DNA from: Algisphaera agarilytica
GTDB taxonomy: Bacteria > Planctomycetota > Phycisphaerae > Phycisphaerales > Phycisphaeraceae
Direction of reading: 5' to 3'
NCBI RefSeq assembly: GCF_014207595.1
Contig: NZ_JACHGY010000001.1
Span: 1,940,909 to 2,004,908 of the forward strand
DNA length: 64,000 nt
Under the pieces are notes generated by a model. The model worked only from the letters and a program-made list of their open reading frames with translations, was not told where the DNA came from and ran no database searches. Numbering within the stretch: position 1 is the stretch's first letter; the number at the start of each line of letters is the position of its first letter. Both the position numbers and the translations under genes were made by a program. This document shows positions 16,952-26,480 of the stretch, in pieces.

Positions 16952-18574
16952 TCAATCAAGTATCGGGGTCGGGGGATCGGGCTCGGTGTTGTAGGTGTCG
17001 TAGCGTGGCAGGATGCCGTTGACGAACAGGTCACGCTGGGCCCGGTGTGCGTCCGACACCTGGGACCAGTCCGTGATCTCGGGGTAGCTGATGAGGTCGT
17101 CGGGGGTTTCGGAGACGTCCCACCATTTGTCGTTACCGTCTTTGAGGACGTGCGTGCCGCGGATGAGCTGCATGTCTTTCTTGTAGGCGTAGACCCATTC
17201 GCGGTGGGTTGGTTTGTTGGTGGTGAGGAAGGGGATCAGGCTTTGGCCGTGGATTTCGTAGTCGACGGGGATCTCAGTGCCGACGAGGTCGGCGAGGGTC
17301 GGGAGCATGTCGGCCATGGAGGCGAGGACGTTCTGCTTGCCCTGCTTGGTGAAGTTCAGGCCGGGGGCGTGGATGATGAGCGGGACGTGGGTGCCCTTCT
17401 GCCGGTCGTGGCTGCCTTTGCCGTAGCCCCAAGTGCCGTTGTCCGAGCAGAAGATGAGGACGGTGTCGTTCTCGATGCCCATGTCTTTGAGCTTGTTGAG
17501 GTACAGCCAGACCTGGTAGTCGAGGTATTCAACGTGGGCGTGCATGCCCATCTCGCTAAGGGTGCCGTGGTCGTCGTAGACGCCGTCGTCGCCGGTGATG
17601 TTGGGGGCGTCGCGGTGGTAGGCGTTTCCGTCCCAATGGATTTTGGGGGTCTTGACGTATTTGCTCTTGGCGGAGGGGTCGATCCAGTTGAACGCGCCGT
17701 GGCCGAGGTGGGTGGTGTGGTAGATGAAGAAGGGCTGGCCGTCGGAATGCTTTCGGTCCATAAACTCGAAGATGAAGTCGAGCTCGACGTCGGGGCCGTA
17801 GGTGTTGAGGCCGAAGGTGGCTTGAGATTCGGGCGTGTTGGGCCAGTACTCCATCGGCTTGGAGTTGGCGGGGTGGTTCATGAGCGCGACGCCGGGCTTC
17901 CAGTACCAGGAGGTTTGGCCATAGCTCTTGATGACCTGGCCGGTGTCGACGTTGACGGTGGCGCGTTTGCCGTCGACTTTGGTGTAGTCGACGCGGAAGT
18001 CGGTGTGGGGGTTGGGGGCGAACATCGAGTTGCCGGGGGTGAAAACGCCTTCGTCGAAGCCGAAGTGCTGGTGGGCGTCTTCGTCGCAGCCGGGCATCTG
18101 AGTTTTGCCGACCCATTGCGTGGCGTAGCCCGCTTGCTGAGCGACGTGGCCGATGAGAAGGGGCGAGGTTTCGTAGAGTCGGCTTGGGCGGGTCCGCGTG
18201 CCCTTGTCGTCGAGGGCGACCCGGCCGATGGCTCCGTTGTGCCACCACTTGTGCAGGCTGGCGTAGCGCCCGGTCATCATCATGGCCCGGCTGGGCGAGC
18301 AGATCGTCGCGGCCCAGGCATCGGCAATCCACACACCCTCGTTGGCCAGGCGGTCGAGTACGGGCGTCTTGCCCCGGTACTGCGGGTCGCTGGTGTTGTT
18401 GCTCAGCGGGTCGGTCCACTCCGACGAGCCGTAGATCGGCAGCTCCCGCGCGCTGATGTCGTCGGTGTAGATCAGGATGATGTTGGGCTGGTCGGCGGCG
18501 ACCGCTGGGCCCAGCGCGGCCAAAATGATCGCGGCGGCGGTCAGTGTGGCGATGAGGTGTCGTGGCGGTTTCAT
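16952..18574 (-). CDS. Secreted sulfatase, paralogue 2 of 3
   Basis: The 540-residue product has a signal peptide (1-27, ending ALGPAVAAD), the metal motif [19 protein letters not shown] and the formylglycine motif [15 protein letters not shown] with Cys at 92. [20 protein letters not shown] supplies further active-site residues. It is very similar to the sulfatase at 19948-21555 and shares its tail ([17 protein letters not shown]). It is divergent from the XylR-like regulator gene at 18700 and therefore probably its target. On the minus strand TATAAT occurs in the shared intergenic region. Confidence 0.93.
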   Translation of the reverse strand: MKPPRHLIATLTAAAIILAALGPAVAADQPNIILIYTDDISARELPIYGSSEWTDPLSNNTSDPQYRGKTPVLDRLANEGVWIADAWAATICSPSRAMMMTGRYASLHKWWHNGAIGRVALDDKGTRTRPSRLYETSPLLIGHVAQQAGYATQWVGKTQMPGCDEDAHQHFGFDEGVFTPGNSMFAPNPHTDFRVDYTKVDGKRATVNVDTGQVIKSYGQTSWYWKPGVALMNHPANSKPMEYWPNTPESQATFGLNTYGPDVELDFIFEFMDRKHSDGQPFFIYHTTHLGHGAFNWIDPSAKSKYVKTPKIHWDGNAYHRDAPNITGDDGVYDDHGTLSEMGMHAHVEYLDYQVWLYLNKLKDMGIENDTVLIFCSDNGTWGYGKGSHDRQKGTHVPLIIHAPGLNFTKQGKQNVLASMADMLPTLADLVGTEIPVDYEIHGQSLIPFLTTNKPTHREWVYAYKKDMQLIRGTHVLKDGNDKWWDVSETPDDLISYPEITDWSQVSDAHRAQRDLFVNGILPRYDTYNTEPDPPTPILD

Positions 18575-18699
18575 GGCGAGAGTCCAGCGGGCCGAGGAAG
18601 AATGTCCAGATTGATTAAAAATTATAAGCTATAAGGTCGTGGCGTGGCCCGCTACAATGCGGCGTCTATTTACTCGCCTGTGATGTTCATGTCCCGATT
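18575..18699. promoter_or_regulatory. Divergent control region between sulfatase and XylR-type regulator
   Basis: The 125-bp gap contains an inverted repeat TTATA-AGC-TATAA (18622-18634) that overlaps a minus-strand TATAAT. Further on, GCTACAATGC near 18650 supplies a plus-strand -10 (TACAAT) for the regulator. The inverted repeat is a candidate operator; the assignment is inference. Confidence 0.4.
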
Positions 18700-19926
18700 A
18701 TGCTCGGCAAGCGTCCCCCCTCAGAACCCACGTTGACTTCAATCCCCTCCCCTTCGGTGTCCCCCTTCAGCCCCGTTCCCCGCGTGGCGGTTTTGGTCCA
18801 CACCTCGCTGGGTTGGGGCCGACGCCTGATGCAGGGCGTGTTTCAATACGGCTACCGTCATGGCCGGTGGAACCTGGATGTCCGTGCGCACTACCCCCAG
18901 GGCAAGCTGCAGGTCGACGAAGACTGGGACGGCGACGGGGTGATCGCCGCGATCAACACGCCCGAACTGGCCGAGCACGTCAACTCGTTGGGCGTCCCTT
19001 ACGTCAATGTGTCGGCCGCGCTCATCCCGGGGGTGGAAGCGCCGCGGGTGGTCTCGGATATCCACCTCGTGGCCGAGATGGCGACGCAACACTTCCTGGA
19101 GCGCGGCTTCCGACACTTTGCGTACTCGGGACGGGAAGACCAGCCGAACATCAAACGCCACCGCGAAGCCTTCGAAGCCGAGGTGGCCCGGCAAGGCTTC
19201 CAAACCTTGGTGGACCGGTCCGAGGTGTCGAACGCGGTCGAGCCCAACCGCACGGAACTGATGCAGCACCTCCAGGCCTGGGTGAAGAGCCTGCCCAAGC
19301 CCTGCGCGATCTACCTCTTCGGCACCCAACGCGGCGTCGATCTGATCGAGGCGTGTCGACGGGCCGGGGTCGTGGTGCCGCACGAGGTGGCGATCCTCGC
19401 CGGGGACCGCGACAACGTGCTCTGCGAGGCCTGCGACCCGGCGATGTCCTCTATCGTGACCGGCAGCCACAACGTCGGCTACGAAGCAGCGCATGCTTTG
19501 GACCGCCTGATCCGCAACGACACGTCGGTCCCGATGGAAACGTTGCTTCCGCCGGTGAAGGTCCACGCGACCGCCTCGACGGACACCTTCGCCGTGACCG
19601 ATCAGAACCTGATCGCGGCGATGCGGTTCATCGATCAGCACGCCCTCGAGCCGATCCAGATGGAAGACGTCGCGGCGCAGGTGCCGATCACCCGGCGGTC
19701 GTTGGATCGCAACTTCAAAGAGGCCTTCGGCAAGACCCCGGCCGAGGTGATCCGCTGGCGCCGCGTCCGCCATGCACAAAAGCTCTTGGCCGAAACCAGT
19801 ATGGACGTCGAAGACGTCGCCAAGGCCTCGGGCTTAAAGTCCTACACGTATCTCAGCCAGGTCTTCAAGCGCATGCTCGACGAGACCCCCGGGGCGTATC
19901 GCAAACGCACCATCCTCACCGACTAA
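18700..19926 (+). CDS. XylR-type AraC-family transcriptional regulator
   Basis: The 408-residue protein joins a LacI/ribose-binding-protein-like sensor (about residues 27-290: RVAVLVHTSLGWGRRLMQGV, YVNVSAALIPG, FRHFAYSGREDQPNIKRHREAF, VAILAGDRDNVLCE) to a C-terminal AraC HTH pair (about 305-405: ITRRSLDRNFKEAFGKTPAEVIRWRRVRHAQKLL, split over both helices). This is the layout of E. coli XylR, which binds its sugar directly. It probably senses a monosaccharide from the glycan and controls the two flanking sulfatase genes, one divergent and one convergent. It is cytoplasmic. Confidence 0.9.
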   Translation: MLGKRPPSEPTLTSIPSPSVSPFSPVPRVAVLVHTSLGWGRRLMQGVFQYGYRHGRWNLDVRAHYPQGKLQVDEDWDGDGVIAAINTPELAEHVNSLGVPYVNVSAALIPGVEAPRVVSDIHLVAEMATQHFLERGFRHFAYSGREDQPNIKRHREAFEAEVARQGFQTLVDRSEVSNAVEPNRTELMQHLQAWVKSLPKPCAIYLFGTQRGVDLIEACRRAGVVVPHEVAILAGDRDNVLCEACDPAMSSIVTGSHNVGYEAAHALDRLIRNDTSVPMETLLPPVKVHATASTDTFAVTDQNLIAAMRFIDQHALEPIQMEDVAAQVPITRRSLDRNFKEAFGKTPAEVIRWRRVRHAQKLLAETSMDVEDVAKASGLKSYTYLSQVFKRMLDETPGAYRKRTILTD

Positions 19927-19947
19927 GCTTTCCCGCGAGACCGTGGA

Positions 19948-21555
19948 TCACGGATTCCGGGGCGCATCGCGTTCGGTGGCGTGGTTGTCGTACCGCGGCA
20001 TGATGTCGTTGACGAACAGGTCTCGCTCGGCACGGTGGGCGTCGGACACCTTGGACCAGTCCTTGATCTGCGGGAAGCTGATCAGGTCGTCGGGGATTTC
20101 CGAGACGTCCCACCACTTGTCGTAGCCGTCTTTCAGGACGTGCTTGCCGCGGATGAGTTGCAGCGCGCCTTTGTACGAATACACCCAGTCGCGGTGGTCG
20201 GCCTGGTCGGTGGTGAGGAACGACCAGAAGCTCTCGCCGTGGAGCTCGTAACCTTCGGGCGGCTCAACGCCCATGACCTCGGCCAGCGTCGGGAGCATGT
20301 CGGCCAGAGTGAGCAGCACATCCTGCTTGCCCTGTTTGGTCAGGCCCAGGCCCGGGGCGTAGACGATGAACGGCACGTGGGTGCCCTTCTGCCGGTCGTG
20401 GCTGTGCTTGCCGTAGCCCCAGGTGCCATTGTCGGAGGTGAAGATGACCAGGGTGTTGTCGAGTTGGCCGAGCTCTTCGAGTTTTTGCAGGTAGAGCCAG
20501 GTCTGGTAGTCGAGGTATTCGACGTGGGAATACATGCCGGGGCCGGTGACGGTGCCGTGGGTGTCGTAGACGCCGTTGTCGCCGGTGATTTTGGGTTCGG
20601 TGCGGGTGTAGGCGCTGCCGTCCCATTCGATGACGGGCGTGCCGGGGAGTTTGTTGCCGGCCTCGGGGTGGAGGAAGTCGAAGCCGTCGTGGCCGAGGTG
20701 GCTGCAGTGGTACACGAAGAACGGCTTGTCGTCGGCGACCGCGCGGTCCATGAAGTCGAAGATGAAGTCGAGCTCGACGTCGGGGCCGTAGGTGTGCAGG
20801 CCGTACTCCGCCTGGGCTTCGGGGGTGTGCGGCCACCAGGTGATCTGCTCCTTCTCGCCGCCGGGCTCGGGGGCGGAGGGGTGATTCAGCAAAGCCACCG
20901 AAGGCTTCCAGTACCAGCTCGGCTGCGAGTAGCTCTGCACGGTCTTGCCGGTGTCGAGGTTGATCTGGTCTTTCTTGTCCCCACCCTTCTTCTTCACGAG
21001 CTTGAAGTCGGTGTGGGGGTTGTCGGGGTAGAGGTACGAGCCAGGGGTGAACACGCCTTCATCGAAAGCGAACTTGCGGTGGTCGACCTGCTTCATCTGG
21101 GTCTTGCCCGCCCAGATGCTGACGTAGCCCGCGTCACGCGCTGCGTGACCGAGCTGCCACGGCGAGGATTCGTACAACGGCCAAACCCAGTTACCGTCCG
21201 GGCTCTTGCCCAGGTCGCCGTTGTTCCACCACTTGTGGATGCTGGCGTAACGCCCGGTCATCATCATCGCCCGGGTCGGGGAGCAGACGGTGTTGGACCA
21301 GGCGTTGGTCGCCCACAGGCCCTCGTTGGCCATGCGGTCGAGCACCGGGGTGTCGGCACGGAACTGGGTATCAGAAGTGTCTTTGCCGGTCTTGGGCAGC
21401 GACCACTTGCTCGAGCCGTAGATCGGCAGCTCACGGGCGCTGATGTCGTCGGTGAAGATCAGGACGATGTTGGGCTTGGCTTTTTCCCCCGCATGGACCG
21501 CGGGCGTCAGCAGCAGGCAGGCGACGAGGGCGACAACAGACAACAGCCATTTCAT
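19948..21555 (-). CDS. Secreted sulfatase, paralogue 3 of 3
   Basis: The 535-residue product has a signal peptide (1-22, LTPAVHAG), [21 protein letters not shown] and the formylglycine motif [15 protein letters not shown] with Cys at 91. [20 protein letters not shown] and KWWDVSEIPDDLISFP align closely with the 16952-18574 product and less closely with the 10172-11764 product. It ends tail to tail with the regulator gene (21 bases between stop codons) and is divergent from an MFS transporter. The sequence before its start includes CTAAA...TTTAG arms around 21630-21659, a possible operator. Substrate unknown. Confidence 0.93.
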   Translation of the reverse strand: MKWLLSVVALVACLLLTPAVHAGEKAKPNIVLIFTDDISARELPIYGSSKWSLPKTGKDTSDTQFRADTPVLDRMANEGLWATNAWSNTVCSPTRAMMMTGRYASIHKWWNNGDLGKSPDGNWVWPLYESSPWQLGHAARDAGYVSIWAGKTQMKQVDHRKFAFDEGVFTPGSYLYPDNPHTDFKLVKKKGGDKKDQINLDTGKTVQSYSQPSWYWKPSVALLNHPSAPEPGGEKEQITWWPHTPEAQAEYGLHTYGPDVELDFIFDFMDRAVADDKPFFVYHCSHLGHDGFDFLHPEAGNKLPGTPVIEWDGSAYTRTEPKITGDNGVYDTHGTVTGPGMYSHVEYLDYQTWLYLQKLEELGQLDNTLVIFTSDNGTWGYGKHSHDRQKGTHVPFIVYAPGLGLTKQGKQDVLLTLADMLPTLAEVMGVEPPEGYELHGESFWSFLTTDQADHRDWVYSYKGALQLIRGKHVLKDGYDKWWDVSEIPDDLISFPQIKDWSKVSDAHRAERDLFVNDIMPRYDNHATERDAPRNP

Positions 21556-21682
21556 ATCGGGATTCCTGGCGGAGGGGATCGTGAGGTGAGAGGCGTGAGG
21601 CGAAACAGCACGCGGACGGGCATTGTACCTAAAATCTATCGCAGATAAACATAGTTTAGCAGACTCTTCCGCGCGGGTCGGC

Positions 21683-21688
21683 TACAGT
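21683..21688 (+). promoter_or_regulatory. -10 box of the MFS gene, seven bases from its ATG
   Basis: TACAGT at 21683-21688 ends seven bases before the ATG at 21695, so transcription would start at or within the start codon. No clear -35 or ribosome-binding site is visible. Confidence 0.4.
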
Positions 21689-21694
21689 GCCCGC

Positions 21695-23062
21695 ATGATT
21701 CAGCGTGCGATCGAGTCGTTTCACCCCGCCCGGCAGCCCTGGGGCACCCGCAAGGCTTTCCGACAGGAACTTCTGACCTCGGCGACGCTGCCGGTGGCGG
21801 TGGCCATGCTCGATGCCGGGGTCGTGGGGGTGTTCGGCGTCGTGGTCTTCGGGATCAGCCCGACGCAGTTCGCCACGATCGCGGCGGCACCGATGTTCGT
21901 GAACCTGCTCGGGTTCATCTGGGCCCGGGCCGTGAAGGGTCGGCGGAAGACCGCTTTCGCCGGGATGCTCATGAGCGCGATGCTCGTGCTGGTAGCTTCG
22001 GTGGCGGTGCTGCCGAAGGACGAGCAGGGCTACGGCGCCGCCGGGTTGGTGGCGGCCGTGGTATTGGGGCGCTGCCTGATGGCGGGCGTGGTGATGCTGC
22101 GCAGCGCCGTCTGGCGGATGAACTTCCCCCGGCACGTCCGGGCGCGGATCACCGGGAAGTTTGTGTTGATGGCGACGCTGCTCTTCGCCGCCGTGCCCGC
22201 CGTGGTCGGCCCCCTGCTCGACCGCGACCCCCAACTCTTCCGCGTCATCTACCCTGTGGCCGCCCTGATTGGCATCGTGGGCGTGGTCGCCTACACCCGT
22301 ATCCGCGTCCGCCAGGAACCCGCCCTGCTGCGCAGCGAGCGCGAGCCCCACGCCGACGAAGACCTGCCCCGCCGACGCGACGGTCGGCCGCACAACTTCG
22401 TCTCCGTGCTCCGCGAAGACGCCGCCTTCCGCTCGTACATGACTTGGCAGTTCTTCGCGGGCATCGCCAACATGATGGGCAACACCGCCTTCGCCCTCTT
22501 CGTCATCGAGGAGATCAAGGACCGCGACAACGCCAACACCCTCGGCATGCTACTGACCACCACCGTGCCCTTAGCGTTCGCCACGCTCACCGTGCCGCTG
22601 TGGTCCAAGCTGCTCGACCGCCAGCACATCGCACGCTATCGCATCAGCCACGGGCTGACTTGGGTGATCGGCCAGTCGGCGTGCTACGTCGCCGCCGTCA
22701 CCGGCCACCTCTGGCTGTTCTTCATCCCCATGCTCCTCCGCGGCGTCATGCAGGGCGGGGGCATGATCGCCTGGACCCTCGGCCACAACGACTTCGCCGA
22801 CAAACGCCTCGCCGCCCTCTACATGGGCATCCACCAAACCCTCACCGGCGTCCGCGGCGCCTTCGCCCCGTTCCTCGGCGTCTGGCTGCTCACCGGCTGG
22901 GAAGGCTTTTCCTGGATCGGCGGCGAGGTCCCGCCCTGGGAAGGCATCGGCCCCCAAGTCTTCATCATCACCACCCTCTTCGCCATCGTCGCGTGGTTGG
23001 GGTTCGTGAGCCTCACGCAAAAACTCAACGCCGCCGGCGAGGGGGAGGCGAGTGACGGGTAA
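21695..23062 (+). CDS. Major facilitator superfamily transporter
   Basis: The 455-residue protein has alternating hydrophobic segments consistent with about 12 transmembrane helices in two halves joined by a charged loop (about residues 210-240, RQEPALLRSEREPHADEDLPRRR). Segments such as ATLPVAVAMLDAGVVGVFGVVVFG and YMTWQFFAGIANMMGNTAFALFVIEE resemble planctomycete MFS carriers next to sugar-catabolic genes. It probably imports a sugar or sugar acid released by the neighbouring sulfatases and hydrolases, but the substrate cannot be inferred from residues. I chose the ATG at 21695; upstream in-frame codons are not membrane-like. Confidence 0.8.
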   Translation: MIQRAIESFHPARQPWGTRKAFRQELLTSATLPVAVAMLDAGVVGVFGVVVFGISPTQFATIAAAPMFVNLLGFIWARAVKGRRKTAFAGMLMSAMLVLVASVAVLPKDEQGYGAAGLVAAVVLGRCLMAGVVMLRSAVWRMNFPRHVRARITGKFVLMATLLFAAVPAVVGPLLDRDPQLFRVIYPVAALIGIVGVVAYTRIRVRQEPALLRSEREPHADEDLPRRRDGRPHNFVSVLREDAAFRSYMTWQFFAGIANMMGNTAFALFVIEEIKDRDNANTLGMLLTTTVPLAFATLTVPLWSKLLDRQHIARYRISHGLTWVIGQSACYVAAVTGHLWLFFIPMLLRGVMQGGGMIAWTLGHNDFADKRLAALYMGIHQTLTGVRGAFAPFLGVWLLTGWEGFSWIGGEVPPWEGIGPQVFIITTLFAIVAWLGFVSLTQKLNAAGEGEASDG

Positions 23063-23120
23063 TTCTTCGGAAGCAGCTGACTACACCGAGGCGGTACTCA
23101 CAGCCAAGACCGCGTAAGTA

Positions 23121-24101
23121 TCAGACGCGAGCTTTTCGTCGCGGCATGAGCACAGATACCCCGAGTGTCATAAGTGCAAGCGTCCCGGGCTCGGGGATGG
23201 GCAGCAGGCCGAGGGCCGAGGCATTGCCCGCTCCGAAGTTGTCTTGCCAGACGGTGTAGTCCGCGGCGTCGATGACCCCGTTGCCGTTGCCATCGGCGGC
23301 GAGGTTGGTGGTTGATCCGAAGCTGTCTTGCCAGACGGTGTAGTCGGCGGCATCGACGATGCCGTTGCCGTTGTAATCGCCAGCCAAAAGGGACGAGGCC
23401 GTGTAAACAAACGCAAGACCCGACGGGCGGAACACCGATTCGCCGATCGATGTACTGTCGCCCGTAGCCGGGTCGATCTCGAATAAGCGATATTCCCCGT
23501 CGAAGCCCAAGCCGAGCATCGTGTTGTCGAGCGGATCGAACGCCAGGTCATCAAAGCGGAACACGGATAGTTGGTCGGTGATCAGATCGACCGCGGCCGT
23601 CGCCGGGTTGATCTCGTAAAGTGAAGAATCCGAAGACCCGTAGAGCCGGCCGGTGTTGTCGAACGCCAGTGAAGACAGGTTCAGTTCGAATTCACCGACC
23701 TCCGTAGATTCACCGGTTAGCGGATCGATCCGATACATCGCACCGCCCTGCGTGCCCGGCGTGGCGAAAAACTCGCCGGTCGTCGGGTGGATGGCTAGCG
23801 TGGAGAGAATAGCCAAGGCGTCATACGGGGCTGTTGAGATGACGCTTTGATCGGTGGGGTCGATCTGAAAAATACTGGCGGTCGAATCAAATCCAATACC
23901 CCACAAACCGCCGACCGAATCCCCCGCCAAGTCTTCGATACGGAAGCCGAAAGTCCCCAATTCGGTTTCCTGTCCCGTGGCAGGATTGACCTCGAACACG
24001 GGCCCGAGGTTCGAGGCCCCGGTGGCATACAGTTGGGCGTCGGTAGAACACGCCACGCCTGCGCTCAGCAGCACCCCCAAAGCTAATCCCGAAATCTTCA
24101 T
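23121..24101 (-). CDS. PEP-CTERM surface protein with NHL/Kelch-like repeats and dockerin-like calcium loops
   Basis: The 326-residue product has a signal peptide (1-22), then repeats of the form FQIDPTDQS, YRIDPLTGES, YEINPATAAV and FEIDPATGDS, consistent with a beta-propeller. Two EF-hand-like loops of dockerin type follow (GDYNGNGIVDAADYTVW, DGNGNGVIDAADYTVW). The C-terminus is a PEP-CTERM sorting signal: PIPEPGTLALM, a hydrophobic stretch and an Arg-rich tail. It would be exported and processed by an exosortase. The last 200 bases are nearly identical to the next gene downstream on the map (24242-26314). Function unknown. Confidence 0.85.
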   Translation of the reverse strand: MKISGLALGVLLSAGVACSTDAQLYATGASNLGPVFEVNPATGQETELGTFGFRIEDLAGDSVGGLWGIGFDSTASIFQIDPTDQSVISTAPYDALAILSTLAIHPTTGEFFATPGTQGGAMYRIDPLTGESTEVGEFELNLSSLAFDNTGRLYGSSDSSLYEINPATAAVDLITDQLSVFRFDDLAFDPLDNTMLGLGFDGEYRLFEIDPATGDSTSIGESVFRPSGLAFVYTASSLLAGDYNGNGIVDAADYTVWQDSFGSTTNLAADGNGNGVIDAADYTVWQDNFGAGNASALGLLPIPEPGTLALMTLGVSVLMPRRKARV

Positions 24102-24241
24102 CTTTCGCCTTCTGTTGTTTCAATCGCGTCCAAACGACATCGCGTGGTGCCGCATCTGAATTCTACTTTTCTGAGCACGCAAACACGAGGTGGCGATTCA
24201 CTTATGGGCTTCTGCCTAGCCAATTCGTCGCCGCTTTTTTC

Positions 24242-26314
24242 TCAAGCCGCCGCCCGTCGCCGAAGCATCATCGGCAAGCCCAGTCCGAGCAGCGCGAGCG
24301 TCCCGGGCTCTGGGATGGGCAGCAGGCTCAGGGCGGAAGCGTTGCCTGCTCCGAAGTTGTCTTGCCAGACGGTGTAATCCGCGGCGTCGATGATGCCGTT
24401 GCCGTTGCCATCGGCGGCGAGATTGGTGGTGCTGCCGAAGTTGTCGGCCCAGACGGTGTAGTCGGCGGCGTCGACGGTGCCGTTGAGGTTGTAGTCCCCT
24501 AGAACCTGAGTAAGCGTGATGGTGATCAAGGCATCCTCTCGGAAGAGGTCTGCTGGGTTCTGGTTGTTGGATTCAGTGTTGAGCATGAAACTGAAATCGC
24601 TTCCGTCAGCCAGCACGCCCGCCAATTCAACATTGCGCTGGTCGATACTCACGGTTTCACCTAGTGCCAACCCGTCGATTAAGACGCCATCGACATAGAA
24701 CGCTGAACCAAAGAAACGAACATGGCTGTCATCAAGGGCGAGAAATCGGCCTGTAAATTCACCCCCGCTGATATTGACATCACTGCCCGAATGTGCACGA
24801 AACGCACCGCCAATCACGCCTCCGGAAATATGTGTGTCGGAATAAGCGTTGGCACTGTAATCAGATCCGATGACCCCGCCGGTGATGTTAACGGTCGAGC
24901 CGAGAAGGGCACGCATTTGTTTGCCTACGGTTCCGCCACTGATGTTCACGGTGCTGTAGGCGAGCTCGGCGTTGTCGCCGAGGTGACCTCCTTCGATATG
25001 GAGTTCGGCGTCGAATACGGCATAGTTCATACCCAAGACGCCGCCCTCTTTTAGGGTGAGTGTTTGGCCACTCGACAGCCCAGACGGCATGCCGTGATTG
25101 GCGGAATCAATCACGATGGGGTCGAGATTGATCTCCGGCAGCGCTACGCGGGTCAGCTTGACGTTGTTCAGGTGATCGGTGTCTCGGAAGATAAATACGG
25201 ATCCGTCCTGAAGGCGTCCTGAAAACAAGCCGCTGCCCAACGAAGGATCGATGGTTGAGCCGGCGTAGTCGCTTCGGTTTAAGCGAAAGTCTCCACCAAC
25301 GATCTCGACGTTGCTACCCGAATGCGCATACAACCCGCCCCCGACTGTACCGCCGCTCAGCCGAAACGAACTGCCATTCAAAACTGACAGGCGTATGTCA
25401 ATGGCGCCACCGCTCATCCATACATTGGCTGCCCGGTCGATTTGGGATCCGATACGAAAGTCTATTCCGATTTCACCACCGCTGATGTAAACGTTGCTGC
25501 CCGACAAGGCGAGCATATCTTCGCCGACGGTGCCGCCGGTGATATACACATTGCTTCCGGAAGCGGCGGCAAATCGATTGCCGACGCGGCCTCCGCTAAT
25601 CTCGACTCGGCTGCCGGCGCTCGCCAGAAAAGAGCTTCCAATTTCGCCGCCCGAAAAATAAACCCTTTTACCCGTCTTCGCCGTGAATTGATCGCCCACT
25701 ACGCCCCCGCTCATATTCACGGTGGTAAAGGCATCGAATCCATTTCCTATGATTCCGCCGGTAATGTTGACTTCCCCATCGCTTATTTGGAGGGAGCTAT
25801 CAATTTCGCCTCCGCTGATGTTGACAGTGTTGCCAGTAGTGATAGTTGCGGACTTGCCCAGGTAGCCTCCACTCATGCTGAATATGCTGTCATACCTGGC
25901 TCTAAAAAGTTCACCAACTGTGCCTCCGCTGAGATGGAACTCTGCGCCACGCAAAATGCTTGGCGTCCGACCAATGATTCCTCCCGACATATTGACGACG
26001 CCCCCAGAGTACACCGTGAGGTTACGGCCTACCTCTCCCCCACTAATGTTTAGCTCAGTATTCAAAGTAGTTTCATTGATCAAGCCTACTTTGAAGAAGT
26101 TCCCCACCACGCCGGCGTCGTACACATTGAGTGTGGTGTTTGCTCCAATCGATTCGGAATCGCCTATCACCATCGGGGGAGCGTCGATGGTTCCCGATGG
26201 AAGTGTTTGCGAGCTAGATTCGGGCGTGGGCCACATAAGATTGGCCAAAACCACAGAGCCCCCAAAGATGAAACCTCTGGATCGGTTAGTCATTTTTTCA
26301 TGACTAAAAAACAT
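24242..26314 (-). CDS. Long beta-helix repeat protein with dockerin-like loops and PEP-CTERM
   Basis: The protein has 690 residues. After an N-terminal export signal come about 19 copies of a roughly 20-residue repeat centred on ISGGEVG/MSGGVVG, often preceded by SGSNVY, from about residue 85 to 560. Short regular Gly/Asn/Ser repeats with alternating hydrophobics suggest a right-handed beta-helix or adhesin stalk. Two calcium-loop repeats (GDYNLNGTVDAADYTVW and DGNGNGIIDAADYTVW) and PIPEPGTLALLGLG with RRRAA at the tail complete a PEP-CTERM surface protein. The ATG at 26314 has GGGA upstream; MTNRSRG at 26293 is an alternative start. Substrate or partner unknown. Confidence 0.85.
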   Translation of the reverse strand: MFFSHEKMTNRSRGFIFGGSVVLANLMWPTPESSSQTLPSGTIDAPPMVIGDSESIGANTTLNVYDAGVVGNFFKVGLINETTLNTELNISGGEVGRNLTVYSGGVVNMSGGIIGRTPSILRGAEFHLSGGTVGELFRARYDSIFSMSGGYLGKSATITTGNTVNISGGEIDSSLQISDGEVNITGGIIGNGFDAFTTVNMSGGVVGDQFTAKTGKRVYFSGGEIGSSFLASAGSRVEISGGRVGNRFAAASGSNVYITGGTVGEDMLALSGSNVYISGGEIGIDFRIGSQIDRAANVWMSGGAIDIRLSVLNGSSFRLSGGTVGGGLYAHSGSNVEIVGGDFRLNRSDYAGSTIDPSLGSGLFSGRLQDGSVFIFRDTDHLNNVKLTRVALPEINLDPIVIDSANHGMPSGLSSGQTLTLKEGGVLGMNYAVFDAELHIEGGHLGDNAELAYSTVNISGGTVGKQMRALLGSTVNITGGVIGSDYSANAYSDTHISGGVIGGAFRAHSGSDVNISGGEFTGRFLALDDSHVRFFGSAFYVDGVLIDGLALGETVSIDQRNVELAGVLADGSDFSFMLNTESNNQNPADLFREDALITITLTQVLGDYNLNGTVDAADYTVWADNFGSTTNLAADGNGNGIIDAADYTVWQDNFGAGNASALSLLPIPEPGTLALLGLGLPMMLRRRAAA

Positions 26315-26362
26315 TTATTTCATCCCGGATAAGTTTGATACCATTCCAATTTCCTGAGAGTA

Positions 26363-26386
26363 AAATACCGAAATACCGAAATACCG
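26363..26386. repeat. Three tandem copies of an 8-bp unit
   Basis: AAATACCG is repeated exactly three times upstream of the beta-helix gene. Its length would change by slippage, and it could affect promoter spacing, but no promoter element is placed with certainty. Confidence 0.6.
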
Positions 26387-26480
26387 CAGACAAGCAAGAG
26401 CTATTCCTGCGGCATGCGACAGCTCGACCCAGATGAAGGGCTCGGAAAACGATTGTTCACCCATCCAGACTGATGATAAT

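Noticed and set aside
26363-26386. Phase-variable switch
   Set aside because: Three copies of eight bases are too few to claim phase variation, and no promoter element is fixed relative to them.
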